Part shown: piece by piece, positions 56,783 to 64,000 of the stretch
Numbering within the stretch: position 1 is the first letter of the stretch
Layout of the letters: the number at the start of each line of letters is the position of its first letter
Origin: Hyphomicrobiaceae bacterium
Lineage (GTDB): Bacteria > Pseudomonadota > Alphaproteobacteria > Rhizobiales > Aestuariivirgaceae
NCBI GenBank assembly: GCA_900298995.1
Contig: OMIC01000001.1
Span: forward strand, 1 to 64,000
DNA: 64,000 bases
Reading direction: 5' to 3'
The notes under the pieces: model-generated
What the model saw: the letters and a program-made list of their open reading frames with translations, nothing else
Databases searched by the model: none
What the model was told of the DNA's origin: nothing
Position numbers and translations under genes: made by a program

Positions 56783-57553
56783 CTAGCGGTCAAGGCAAGT
56801 GAGATAGGGGCTCATCCCGGCCATGCGGATGAGAATGCGGTTGGCAATCGCCCGCACCCCCTTGGACGGCTTCCCGGCATTGCGCCTGATTGGGTTGGGA
56901 AGCACGGCGGCCAGCAGGGCGGCTTCCTTTTTCGTGAGCTTTTTCGCGGACTTGCCAAAATGGTGCTGGGCGGCCGCCTCGGCGCCATACACGCCGGGGG
57001 CCCATTCCACGATGTTGAGATAGATCTCGATCATCCGGCGCTTGGACCAGATCAGGTCCATCCACATGGCAAGGGGGAGCTCGATCAGCTTGCGGACCGC
57101 AAAGCGGCCGTCCCACAGAAACAGGTTCTTGGCTGTCTGCATGGGAATGGTCGAGGCGCCACGGATCGGCGCCTCGTCCTTGTCCAGCGCATCCTCGATG
57201 ACCCCCTGGAACTCGACCCAGTCAACGCCGTCATGCTCACAGAAGCGGGCATCCTCCGAGGAGATCACGGCGCGGGGAAGCGCCGGCGAGATGTCGTCGA
57301 GGCTCACCCACTGCTTCTGGATTCCCGCCCCGCCAAGAGCCCGGAGAAGCATGATGTTGGACACCGGCGGCGGCACCACCGCATAGACGAGTGTCATGAC
57401 GATCGGCCAGGCAATCAGAAAGCCAAGCACATAGAGGCCCCAGCGCAGATAGCGCCGGACCGCCGTGGGCTGGACGGTCTCCGGCGCGGCGGCGGCAGGT
57501 GTTTCGGCAATCTCCGCAGGCAGAACTGCGGCTGGTTGAGTTTCTTCGGTCAT
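56783..57553 (-). CDS. mtgA: Monofunctional biosynthetic peptidoglycan transglycosylase
   Basis: 256 residues. A single membrane anchor (LRWGLYVLGFLIAWPIVMTL, about residue 34-55) precedes a GT51 domain. The catalytic glutamate lies in SSEDARFCEHDGVDW, and the second motif reads RGASTIPMQTAKNLFLWDGR followed by KRRMIEIYLNIVEWAPGVYG. It polymerises lipid II into glycan chains at the periplasmic face and lacks a transpeptidase domain. It is divergent from the polyprenyl synthase gene across 40 bases, and rpmF follows downstream. Confidence 0.95.
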   Translation of the reverse strand: MTEETQPAAVLPAEIAETPAAAAPETVQPTAVRRYLRWGLYVLGFLIAWPIVMTLVYAVVPPPVSNIMLLRALGGAGIQKQWVSLDDISPALPRAVISSEDARFCEHDGVDWVEFQGVIEDALDKDEAPIRGASTIPMQTAKNLFLWDGRFAVRKLIELPLAMWMDLIWSKRRMIEIYLNIVEWAPGVYGAEAAAQHHFGKSAKKLTKKEAALLAAVLPNPIRRNAGKPSKGVRAIANRILIRMAGMSPYLTCLDR

Positions 57554-57593
57554 GACCCTAATCAGAAGGGGCCCATAGCACAGGAATTCCGCC

Positions 57594-58472
57594 TTGTCCT
57601 TCGAGGAAGCCCTCGCCCGCTGCGCCGCCGAAACCGAGATCCTGCTCGACGCCCTGCTGCCGCCCGGCGGCTTCCCGGCGCGGCGTGTGACGGAAGCGAT
57701 GCGCTATGCCGCACTCGGGCCCGGCAAGCGGCTCAGACCATTTCTGGTGGTGGAATCAGCGGCTCTCTTCGGCGTCCCGCGGCAACGGGCGCTGCGGGTG
57801 GGCGCAGCGCTCGAATGCGTGCACTGCTATTCGCTGGTTCACGACGACCTTCCCGCCATGGATGACGATGACCTCCGGCGGGGCAGGCCCACCACCCACA
57901 AGGCCTTCGACGAGGCCACCGCGATCCTCGCCGGCGACGCCCTGCTCACCTATGCCTTCGAGATCCTGGGGTCGCCCGAAACCCACCCTTCGCCGGAGGT
58001 TCGCCTCAGACTGGTGACAGGTCTGGCGCGTGCTGCAGGTGTTGCGGGCATGGTGGCGGGTCAGATGCTGGACATCGAGGCGGAAGCCGGACATGCGGGC
58101 ACGCTCACCTCGATCACCACCATCCAGTCGCTCAAGACGGGGGCGCTCTTCAGCTATGCCTGCGAGGCTGGCGCCGTCCTTGGCGAGGGCGACCCCGCGC
58201 CTCTGCGCCAGTATGCCGAAAGGATCGGCCTCGCCTTCCAGATCGCCGACGACATTCTCGATGTTGAGTCAACACCCGAGGCGCTCGGAAAGGCGACACA
58301 GAAGGACAGCGGAATGGGAAAGGCCACATTCGTGGACCTGCTCGGCCTCGACGGCGCCCGCGCGCGCGCCGCGGCGCTGGTTTCGGAAGCGATTGCGAGC
58401 CTTGCGCCCTATGGCGCCAGGGCAGAGATCCTTGCCGACGCTGCGCGATTCATCGTCAGCCGGCGGAAGTAG
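57594..58472 (+). CDS. ispA: Polyprenyl (farnesyl/geranyl) diphosphate synthase
   Basis: 292 residues. It adds isopentenyl diphosphate units to an allylic primer. The two aspartate-rich motifs are [19 protein letters not shown] and [12 protein letters not shown], flanked by [11 protein letters not shown] and [10 protein letters not shown]. Size and motif context fit short-chain FPP or GGPP synthases such as IspA. The only available start is TTG 57594, because an in-frame TAG lies at 57576-57578; AGGA is upstream. The last 17 bases overlap the 3' end of ispG on the other strand, placing two MEP/isoprenoid genes tail to tail. Confidence 0.92.
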   Translation: MSFEEALARCAAETEILLDALLPPGGFPARRVTEAMRYAALGPGKRLRPFLVVESAALFGVPRQRALRVGAALECVHCYSLVHDDLPAMDDDDLRRGRPTTHKAFDEATAILAGDALLTYAFEILGSPETHPSPEVRLRLVTGLARAAGVAGMVAGQMLDIEAEAGHAGTLTSITTIQSLKTGALFSYACEAGAVLGEGDPAPLRQYAERIGLAFQIADDILDVESTPEALGKATQKDSGMGKATFVDLLGLDGARARAAALVSEAIASLAPYGARAEILADAARFIVSRRK

Positions 58473-59703
58473 CTGAACTTCCGCCCCAGCGGCCCCTCAC
58501 ATAGTTCTCGACGATATCCTTGAACTGCTGCGAGAGATTGTCGCCGCGCAGCGTCATGGCTTTCTTGCCGTCGATGAACACCGGAGCCGCCGGCAGTTCG
58601 CCCGTGCCGGGAAGCGATATGCCGATATCCGCATGCTTGGATTCGCCCGGCCCGTTGACGATGCAGCCCATCACCGCGAGCTGCAGCGTTTCGAAGCCGG
58701 CATAGTCGCGCCGCCAGTCCGGCATGCGGGTGCGCACATAGGACTGGATGTCCTGCGCCAGTTCCTGGAACACCGTTGATGTGGTCCGTCCGCAGCCCGG
58801 GCAGGCAATCACCATGGGCGCAAAGTTGCGGATGCCCATGGTCTGAAGAATTTCCTGCGCCACGACAACCTCACGCGTCCGGTCACCGCCCGGTTCGGGC
58901 GTGAGCGAGATGCGGATCGTGTCGCCAATCCCTTCCTGCAGCAGCACGGACAGGGCCGCCGTGGACGCCACGATGCCCTTGGAGCCCATGCCCGCCTCCG
59001 TCAGGCCGAGATGCAGCGCATAGCTGCAGCGCGCGGCGAGCGAACGGTAGACCGCGATCAGGTCCTGCACCTCGGAGCACTTGGCCGAGATGAGGATCAT
59101 GCTCGCGGGAAGCCCAAGCTCCTCGGCGCGCGCGGCCGACAGGAGACCCGACTGCACCACCGCCTCATGCATCACTTCGCGCACGTCCCGCGGCTGTGAC
59201 GCGCGGGCGTTCTGGTCCATCAGTTCGGTGAGCAGCGCCTGATCGAGCGAGCCCCAGTTGACGCCGATCCGCACCGGCCGGTTGAAGCGCAGCGCGGTCT
59301 CGATCATCATGGAGAAGTTGCGGTCCTTCTTCTCCTTGAAGCCGACGTTGCCAGGATTGATGCGATACTTGGCCAGCGCCTCGGCACAGGCCGGATGATC
59401 GGCCAGCAGCGTGTGGCCATTGTAGTGAAAATCACCGACCAGCGGCACGCCGCAGCCCATGCGGTCAAGCGCCTCCCGGATATGCGGAACGGCCCGTGCC
59501 GATTCGTCCCGGTCGACCGTGATCCGCACCAGTTCGGACCCCGCCTGGGCAAGGGCTGCAACCTGCCGGGCCGTCGCCATGGCATCGGCCGTGTCGGTAT
59601 TGGTCATGGACTGGACGGTGACCGGGGCGCCGCCGCCCACCGTCACGGGCCCGACCTGGACCGCGACCGATTCCCGCCTCTTGCCGATTGCTGAGTAGCT
59701 CAT
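58456..59703 (-). CDS. ispG: 4-hydroxy-3-methylbut-2-en-1-yl diphosphate synthase
   Basis: 415 residues of IspG/GcpE, the 4Fe-4S enzyme that converts MEcPP to HMBPP in the MEP pathway. Landmarks are [48 protein letters not shown] and the cluster cysteines in [16 protein letters not shown] with a third in [18 protein letters not shown]. The full two-domain form is present. It ends 17 bases inside the polyprenyl synthase gene, convergently. The next gene upstream on the strand is znuB, five bases away, so it may be part of a longer transcript. Confidence 0.97.
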   Translation of the reverse strand: MSYSAIGKRRESVAVQVGPVTVGGGAPVTVQSMTNTDTADAMATARQVAALAQAGSELVRITVDRDESARAVPHIREALDRMGCGVPLVGDFHYNGHTLLADHPACAEALAKYRINPGNVGFKEKKDRNFSMMIETALRFNRPVRIGVNWGSLDQALLTELMDQNARASQPRDVREVMHEAVVQSGLLSAARAEELGLPASMILISAKCSEVQDLIAVYRSLAARCSYALHLGLTEAGMGSKGIVASTAALSVLLQEGIGDTIRISLTPEPGGDRTREVVVAQEILQTMGIRNFAPMVIACPGCGRTTSTVFQELAQDIQSYVRTRMPDWRRDYAGFETLQLAVMGCIVNGPGESKHADIGISLPGTGELPAAPVFIDGKKAMTLRGDNLSQQFKDIVENYVRGRWGGSSATSAG

Positions 59704-59708
59704 GGCAG

Positions 59709-60518
59709 TCAGTTTGCCTGAGGCCGGAGCAAGGTCAAGATGAAGAGCAGCGCCGCCGACAGGACAATGGCCGGCCCCGTCACCGCATTGGCGTAGGCCG
59801 ACAGGAATAGCCCCATGACCACGGCCGCACAGGCAAGCCCTGCGGCCGCCAGCGCCATGGCCTCCGGGCTGCCCGCCAGCCGGCGCGCGGCGGCGGCGGG
59901 AATGACCAGCAGCGCGGTGATGAGCAGCAGCCCCACGATCTTCATGGCAACCGCAGTCATCAGCGCGATCAGGATGACGAAGCCCAGTTCGACCCGTTTC
60001 ACCCGGATCCCCTCGGCCTCCGCCAGTTCCTCATGGACCGAAATGGCGATGAGATCCCGCCACAACAGGCCAAGCACCAGCAGAACGGCCGCCGCCCCGG
60101 CCCAGACGACCGACACATCCTGCCAGCTGACTGTCAGGATATCGCCGAACAGCAGATCGAGATGATCGCCCGCCGCTCCGGTCACCAGTCCCACCGTGAA
60201 GATTCCGAGCGCCAGAGAACCATGTGACAGGATGCCGAGCAGCGTGTCCGTGGCCAGCGCCCGCTGGTTCCGGAGCAGGACGAGCAGGAGGGCCACCGCC
60301 ACGGCGGAAGCCGCCGCTCCCAGTGTGAGGCTGAAGCCCAGCAACAGCCCGAGGCCAACCCCGAACAGCCCGGAATGGGCAAGCGTCTCGCCGAAATAGG
60401 CCATGCGCCGCCAGACGATGAAGCAGCCGACCGGACCCGCCACGGACGCAATGGCAAGCCCCGCAAGCAGGGCGCGCTGGAAGAAGGGTTCGGCCAATAT
60501 CCCGGTCATGGCGCTCAA
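59709..60518 (-). CDS. znuB: Zinc ABC transporter permease ZnuB
   Basis: 269 residues, about seven to eight membrane helices of the ABC-3 metal permease family. It has [47 protein letters not shown], and [44 protein letters not shown]. It forms the membrane channel of the zinc importer. The start overlaps the stop of znuC by four bases (ATGA). The operon reads zur-znuC-znuB, with no znuA beside it. Confidence 0.94.
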   Translation of the reverse strand: MSAMTGILAEPFFQRALLAGLAIASVAGPVGCFIVWRRMAYFGETLAHSGLFGVGLGLLLGFSLTLGAAASAVAVALLLVLLRNQRALATDTLLGILSHGSLALGIFTVGLVTGAAGDHLDLLFGDILTVSWQDVSVVWAGAAAVLLVLGLLWRDLIAISVHEELAEAEGIRVKRVELGFVILIALMTAVAMKIVGLLLITALLVIPAAAARRLAGSPEAMALAAAGLACAAVVMGLFLSAYANAVTGPAIVLSAALLFILTLLRPQAN

Positions 60519-61279
60519 TGGCGATGGTGGTCGTGATCGCAGCCATGGCCATGGCTTTCATGGTCATGGTCGTGGTGGTGCGTGTAGGCGGCAATCATGC
60601 GCGCCGCCGACGGCCCGAACAGCCGCGCGAATTCCGGATCCTGCTGCACCTTGGACGGACCGCCCTCGCAGCAGACATGACCATTGAGGCAGACCACGTG
60701 GTCGCTCTCGGCCATCACCATGTGCAGGTCATGGCTGACCATGAGAATGCCGCAGCCATGCTGCCTGCGGATTTCGGAGATCAGCTCATACATGCGCGCC
60801 TCGCCCATGAAATCCACCGCCTGCACCGGCTCGTCCAGAACCAGAAGCTCGGGCTTGCGCAGCAGCGCACGGGCCAGGAGCGCGCGCTGCAGCTCACCGC
60901 CCGACAGCCGCGCCACGGCCGCGTGCTTCAGATGCGCTATGCCGGTCTCGGCGAGCGCCGCGTCGATCTCAGACTCGGAGGGTTTCAGTGTCAGAGACAG
61001 AAGACGGCGCACATCGAGCGGCACATTGGGCGTCTGGGGAAAGCGTTGCGGCACATAGCCGATGCGAAGCGCCTTCGACCTGATGATCTCGCCCGACGTG
61101 ATGGGTTGCAATCCGAGGAGGCAGCGGACAAGGGTTGACTTGCCCGCGCCATTGGGCCCGATCACGGTGACAATCTCGTTCGGTCGTACGTCGATCGTGA
61201 CATGGTCGAGAATGCTTCGCCCATTGAGCGTGAGGCTCACGTCGCGTGCGCTCAGCAGCGCATCAGAAACCTTCAGCAT
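60515..61279 (-). CDS. znuC: Zinc ABC transporter ATPase ZnuC
   Basis: 254 residues. Walker A GPNGAGKST, Q-loop YVPQRFPQ, signature LSGGELQRALLARALL, Walker B LLVLDEPVQAVD and H-loop MVSHDLHM place it with ZnuC. After about residue 230 the tail is a histidine-aspartate run (HHHDHDHESHGHGCDHDHH), a likely zinc-binding segment found in this subgroup. The start at ATG 61279 overlaps the zur stop (TGATG), so it is translated with zur. Upstream in-frame Met codons belong to zur and are rejected. Confidence 0.95.
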   Translation of the reverse strand: MLKVSDALLSARDVSLTLNGRSILDHVTIDVRPNEIVTVIGPNGAGKSTLVRCLLGLQPITSGEIIRSKALRIGYVPQRFPQTPNVPLDVRRLLSLTLKPSESEIDAALAETGIAHLKHAAVARLSGGELQRALLARALLRKPELLVLDEPVQAVDFMGEARMYELISEIRRQHGCGILMVSHDLHMVMAESDHVVCLNGHVCCEGGPSKVQQDPEFARLFGPSAARMIAAYTHHHDHDHESHGHGCDHDHHRH

Positions 61280-61752
61280 CAGTTGCCTCCACGACAGTTG
61301 CCGCACGCGCCCGAGAGCTCGACCACGCTGCGGCGCACGTGGAAACCGCGCGCCTCGGCCGCCGCTTCGAGAGCGCCGAACACCGGCGGCACATCGAGTT
61401 CGGCCACCAGGCCGCAGTGATCGCAGACGAGAAGTGCCGCAGGCGCGCCATCATGCGGATGCGAGCAGGCGACATAGGCGTTGCGGCTTTCGACCTTGTG
61501 GACGAGGCCGTGAGCCTCGAGAAACTCAAGCGCCCGGTAGACGGTGATCGGCGCCGGCCGGGCGCCACGCCCTGCCATGCGCTCGATGATGTCATAGGCG
61601 CCGACCGCCGCATGGCTCTGGGCCACGCAACTGAGCACATCCCGGCGCTGGCCGGTAAGCCGCGAGCCCCGGCGCTCACAGCAACGCTCGGCACGTGCCA
61701 GCAGTTCAGCCGTGCACTTTGCGTGATTGTGGGACGGCGCCGGAAATGTCAT
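61279..61752 (-). CDS. zur: Zinc uptake regulator Zur (Fur family)
   Basis: 157 residues of the Zur branch of the Fur family. N-terminal HNHAKCTAELLARAERCCERRGSRLTGQRRDVL leads into the winged helix AVGAYDIIERMAGRGARPAPITVYRALEFLEAHGLVHKVES. The zinc sites include CSHPHDG, CDHCGLVAEL and a C-terminal CGNCRGG. It represses zinc uptake genes when zinc is plentiful. Transcription starts close to a near-perfect Zur box only four bases upstream of its ATG, so it represses itself and znuCB. It is divergent from the cupin gene. Confidence 0.96.
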   Translation of the reverse strand: MTFPAPSHNHAKCTAELLARAERCCERRGSRLTGQRRDVLSCVAQSHAAVGAYDIIERMAGRGARPAPITVYRALEFLEAHGLVHKVESRNAYVACSHPHDGAPAALLVCDHCGLVAELDVPPVFGALEAAAEARGFHVRRSVVELSGACGNCRGGN

Positions 61753-61755
61753 ACT

Positions 61756-61770
61756 TGTTATATTATAACA
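61756..61770. promoter_or_regulatory. Zur box
   Basis: TGTTATATTATAACA is a perfect 15-bp palindrome (7-bp arms around a central T) and matches the core of the established proteobacterial Zur consensus, TGTTATANTATAACA. It lies four bases upstream of the zur start and in the shared zur/cupin intergenic region. Confidence 0.9.
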
Positions 61771-61778
61771 TTCCGTCT

Positions 61779-61793
61779 GGAACTTCCAGTTCC
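61779..61793. repeat. Second palindrome next to the Zur box
   Basis: GGAACT-TCC-AGTTCC, 6-bp arms around three bases, lies nine bases from the Zur box and between it and the cupin ribosome binding site. Its role is not known; it may be another operator or a short leader hairpin. Confidence 0.45.
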
Positions 61794-61830
61794 ATCCTGC
61801 GGCATTCCCAAGATTGGAGGAGAATCCCCC

Positions 61831-62112
61831 ATGTCAGGTTCGGCCAAGGCCACCGTCTTCATCGAAAATGACCGCGTCATCGTCACCGAATACCGTTTCG
61901 CACCGGGCGACAACACCGGATGGCACAAACACGGCCACGATTATGTCGTGGTTCCGCTGATGGACGGCAAGGTCCGGCTTGAAGCCCCCACCGGCCCGGG
62001 CCACGCCGAGATGAAGAAGGGTGTGCCCTATTTCCGGCAGGCGGGCGTCGAACATGACGTGATCAGCGCGTCCGAGGGCGAATTCGCCTTCATCGAGATT
62101 GAGCTGAAATGA
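61831..62112 (+). CDS. Small cupin-domain protein divergent from zur
   Basis: 93 residues of one cupin barrel: TEYRFAPGDNTGWHKHGHDYVVVPLMDG holds the metal-binding His pair, and PYFRQAGVEHDVISASEGEFAFIEIE the second motif. GGAGGAGA precedes ATG 61831; a longer in-frame reading antisense to zur is rejected. The promoter region contains the Zur box, so zinc control is possible. Its stop overlaps an in-frame ATG of the acetate kinase gene. No enzymatic function is known. Confidence 0.82.
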   Translation: MSGSAKATVFIENDRVIVTEYRFAPGDNTGWHKHGHDYVVVPLMDGKVRLEAPTGPGHAEMKKGVPYFRQAGVEHDVISASEGEFAFIEIELK

Positions 62113-62135
62113 AACTGGCCGGACCGGAGCGCGAC

Positions 62136-63224
62136 ATGAAAATTCTTGTCCTGAACGCCGGTTCCTCATCGCTCAAATTCGCCGTCTTCAACCGGGGTCT
62201 TGATCTGCTTCTCAAGGGACAGGTGTCGGGAATCGGCTCGACCCCGCGTCTCGAGGTGGACGGTCATTCCAGCCGTGACGTTCCCCATGTCACGACCCCC
62301 AGCGAAGGCCTTCTGGTCGCGGCTGAATGGCTGTCCGACAACGGCTACGAGCCGGACCGGTTCAACGGCATCGGTCATCGGATCGTCCATGGCGGCACCA
62401 AATACGTGACGCCGGTGGCGGTGAATGACGCGATCCAGCACGATCTTGAAGCCCTGCGCGCGCTGGCACCCCTGCATCTGCCATTCGGACTGGGCGTGTT
62501 GCGTGAAATGCGGCGGGTGGCGCCGGAGGGGCCGAACATCGCGTGTTTCGACACGGCCTTTCATGCCACCCAGCCGGAGCTTGCGACCCGGCTGCCATTG
62601 CCGCGCGCCTATTTCGACAAGGGCTACCGCCGCTACGGCTTTCATGGCCTCAACTACGAGCATGTGGTTCAGGACATGCCGCGTCTCACCGGCAAACCCC
62701 TGCCCCGCCGCCTGCTCGCCGCTCATCTCGGTTCAGGCGCATCGATGTGCGCGATCTTCGACGGCAAGAGTGTAGCGACAACCATGGGCTTCTCCACCGC
62801 CGATGGCCTCGTCATGGGAACGCGCACCGGCTCCATCGACCCCGGCGTGCTGGTGGCGCTGATGCGCGATGAGCATCTGAGCCTCGATCAGCTGGAGGAC
62901 CTGCTCTATCGCAGGAGCGGGCTACTTGGCCTCTCCGGCATCTCGCCGGACATGCGCGTGCTGCTGGCGAGCGACCGCACCGAAGCGATCGAGGCCGTGG
63001 ACTATTATTGTTACTCTGCTGCGCGCCATGCGGCCTCGCTCGTTCCCGCGCTGGGAGGCGCAGACGCGATCGTGTTTACCGGCGGAGTCGGCGAAAACGC
63101 CGGGCCTGTCCGAGCCCGCATCCTCTCGCACCTGAAATGGCTCGGCGTACCACCCGAGAATGTACATGTGGTTCCGGCCAACGAGGAACTGACCATCGCA
63201 CGCCATGTGCGCGAACTGGTCTAG
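62136..63224 (+). CDS. ackA: Acetate kinase
   Basis: 362 residues beginning MKILVLNAGSSSLKFAVF, the family signature. Other motifs are HRIVHGGTKY, CFDTAFHATQPELA, RRYGFHGLNYEHV, AHLGSGASMCAIFDGKSVATTMGFS and FTGGVGENAG. It interconverts acetate plus ATP with acetyl phosphate. I take ATG 62136 because GGAG lies six bases upstream and it gives the canonical N-terminus. An in-frame ATG at 62109 overlaps the cupin stop and would add nine residues. The partner phosphotransacetylase gene converges on it six bases away. Confidence 0.95.
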   Translation: MKILVLNAGSSSLKFAVFNRGLDLLLKGQVSGIGSTPRLEVDGHSSRDVPHVTTPSEGLLVAAEWLSDNGYEPDRFNGIGHRIVHGGTKYVTPVAVNDAIQHDLEALRALAPLHLPFGLGVLREMRRVAPEGPNIACFDTAFHATQPELATRLPLPRAYFDKGYRRYGFHGLNYEHVVQDMPRLTGKPLPRRLLAAHLGSGASMCAIFDGKSVATTMGFSTADGLVMGTRTGSIDPGVLVALMRDEHLSLDQLEDLLYRRSGLLGLSGISPDMRVLLASDRTEAIEAVDYYCYSAARHAASLVPALGGADAIVFTGGVGENAGPVRARILSHLKWLGVPPENVHVVPANEELTIARHVRELV

Positions 63225-63229
63225 CCGGA

Positions 63230-64000
63230 TCAACTCATCGCCAGCAGCAGCACGCCAGCTGCGACGATGTCATCCACGCTGGCGCCGCGAGAGAGGTCCG
63301 AGACCGGTCGTGCGAAGCCCTGCAGCACCGGCCCCACCGCCTGCGCGCCAGCCAGGTACTGCGTGAGCTTGTAGGCGATATTGCCGGCATCAAGATCGGG
63401 GAAGACCAGGACATTGGCGCGGCCCGCCACCTCGCCGGCATCCGCCATCTTGCGCGCGGCAACGGCCGCAGAGAGCGCGGCATCGCCCTGAAGCTCGCCA
63501 TCGATCTTGATCTGCGGCGCCTTCGCCCGGGCAATGGCAACGGCCTCGGCGACCTTCGTGGCATCCGGATGGTTGCCGCTCCCCTTGGTGGAAAAGGACA
63601 GGAGCGCCACGCGCGGCTCGGCACCCAGGAGCGGTCCGGCACTCGCAGCCGACGCCAGGGCGATATCGGCGAGTTCCGCCGCGCTCGGCTGGATGTTGAC
63701 CGCGCAGTCGGCAAACACCAGCCGCCGCTCCGGCCATTGCATGAGAAAGAAACTGGAAGGCGTTGCAATGCCCTGCGCCAGCCCGATCGTCATCAGCGCG
63801 GCCTCGATGACGCGCGCCGTGGGATGAGCGGCCCCTGCGAGCATGGCATGCGCGTCTCCCGCCGCCACCGCCGCGCCGGCGCGGTAGAGGGGCTTTGCAA
63901 GCAACCGCATCGCCATCGTGTCATTGAGCTTTTCCCGCCTCTGGCGAAGAATGGCGACGTGCCGGGCGGACGCCGGAGGCACATCCCCGGCACCGAACAG
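63230..64000 (-). CDS. pta: Phosphate acetyltransferase (3' part, runs off window)
   Basis: The last 257 residues of a phosphotransacetylase are visible, and the frame stays open to the right edge. Family motifs include [74 protein letters not shown], here quoted only in part as [19 protein letters not shown], and [18 protein letters not shown]. It exchanges CoA for phosphate on acetyl groups, making the acetyl phosphate that AckA uses. It could be the C-terminal half of a longer or fused protein, as often in this family, and the window cannot show it. It converges on ackA. Confidence 0.88.
   Translation of the reverse strand: MFGAGDVPPASARHVAILRQRREKLNDTMAMRLLAKPLYRAGAAVAAGDAHAMLAGAAHPTARVIEAALMTIGLAQGIATPSSFFLMQWPERRLVFADCAVNIQPSAAELADIALASAASAGPLLGAEPRVALLSFSTKGSGNHPDATKVAEAVAIARAKAPQIKIDGELQGDAALSAAVAARKMADAGEVAGRANVLVFPDLDAGNIAYKLTQYLAGAQAVGPVLQGFARPVSDLSRGASVDDIVAAGVLLLAMS

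Overview
The window is GC-rich, densely coded chromosomal DNA from an alphaproteobacterium, most likely of the order Hyphomicrobiales or a close relative. That placement is an inference from gene content and order: NAD(P)HX repair gene beside glnB-glnA, rpmF beside mtgA, an alphaproteobacterial-type zur-znuCB locus, and several MttB-family methyltransferases. Coding is close to continuous, with no intergenic gap above about 300 bases. I see no insertion sequence, prophage, CRISPR array or rRNA operon. One tRNA gene, tRNA-Leu(UAG), lies upstream of the trigger factor gene.

Layout. 1-7.1 kb: end of a threonine-dehydratase-like gene, trigger factor, tRNA-Leu, a DMT permease, the fused NAD(P)HX epimerase/dehydratase, a DUF1003 protein and glnB-glnA behind a well-formed sigma-54 promoter. 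7.1-12.6 kb: an LprI-like periplasmic protein, a second DMT permease, a three-gene set (luciferase-like oxidoreductase, tautomerase, alpha/beta hydrolase), a PAP2 membrane protein and an acetyltransferase. 12.7-16.7 kb: a tightly packed set of DDAH-like hydrolase, HI0933-type flavoprotein, GlcD-like FAD oxidase and an MsrQ-like haem membrane protein. 16.7-28.4 kb: DEAD-box helicase, aquaporin Z, a sugar/hydroxy-acid catabolic group (enolase-superfamily enzyme, beta-hydroxyacid dehydrogenase, GMC oxidoreductase, cupin), ndk, an amino-acid ABC transporter and trhO. 28.4-33.5 kb: PEP carboxylase, an ABC-F ATPase and DNA polymerase III chi.

33.6-47.6 kb is the most distinctive part: a corrinoid-dependent methyl-transfer island. 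It holds three MttB-family methyltransferases without pyrrolysine codons, a corrinoid protein, a DUF1638 protein, a homocysteine S-methyltransferase, a betaine-homocysteine-type methyltransferase, a LysR regulator and a two-cluster ferredoxin-like protein. A cbpA-cbpM chaperone pair and a cysteine-desulfurase-like gene lie within it. The simplest reading is demethylation of one or more quaternary amines onto a corrinoid protein and then to homocysteine or folate. No RamA/RACo-type activator and no MeTr-type folate methyltransferase is present. The betaine-homocysteine-type gene has an ArsR/SahR-like palindrome in its promoter.

47.7-54.7 kb: a cytoplasmic molybdoenzyme complex (molybdopterin subunit, FeS subunit, DmsC-type anchor), best compared with sulfite-oxidising SoeABC, divergent from a MocR/TauR-type regulator and a DMT permease. 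54.7-64 kb: an Lrp-type regulator divergent from alanine dehydrogenase with repeated operator-like 10-mers, then rpmF, mtgA, a polyprenyl diphosphate synthase and ispG (convergent and overlapping), zur-znuCB with a near-perfect Zur box, a cupin, acetate kinase, and a phosphate acetyltransferase that runs off the right end.
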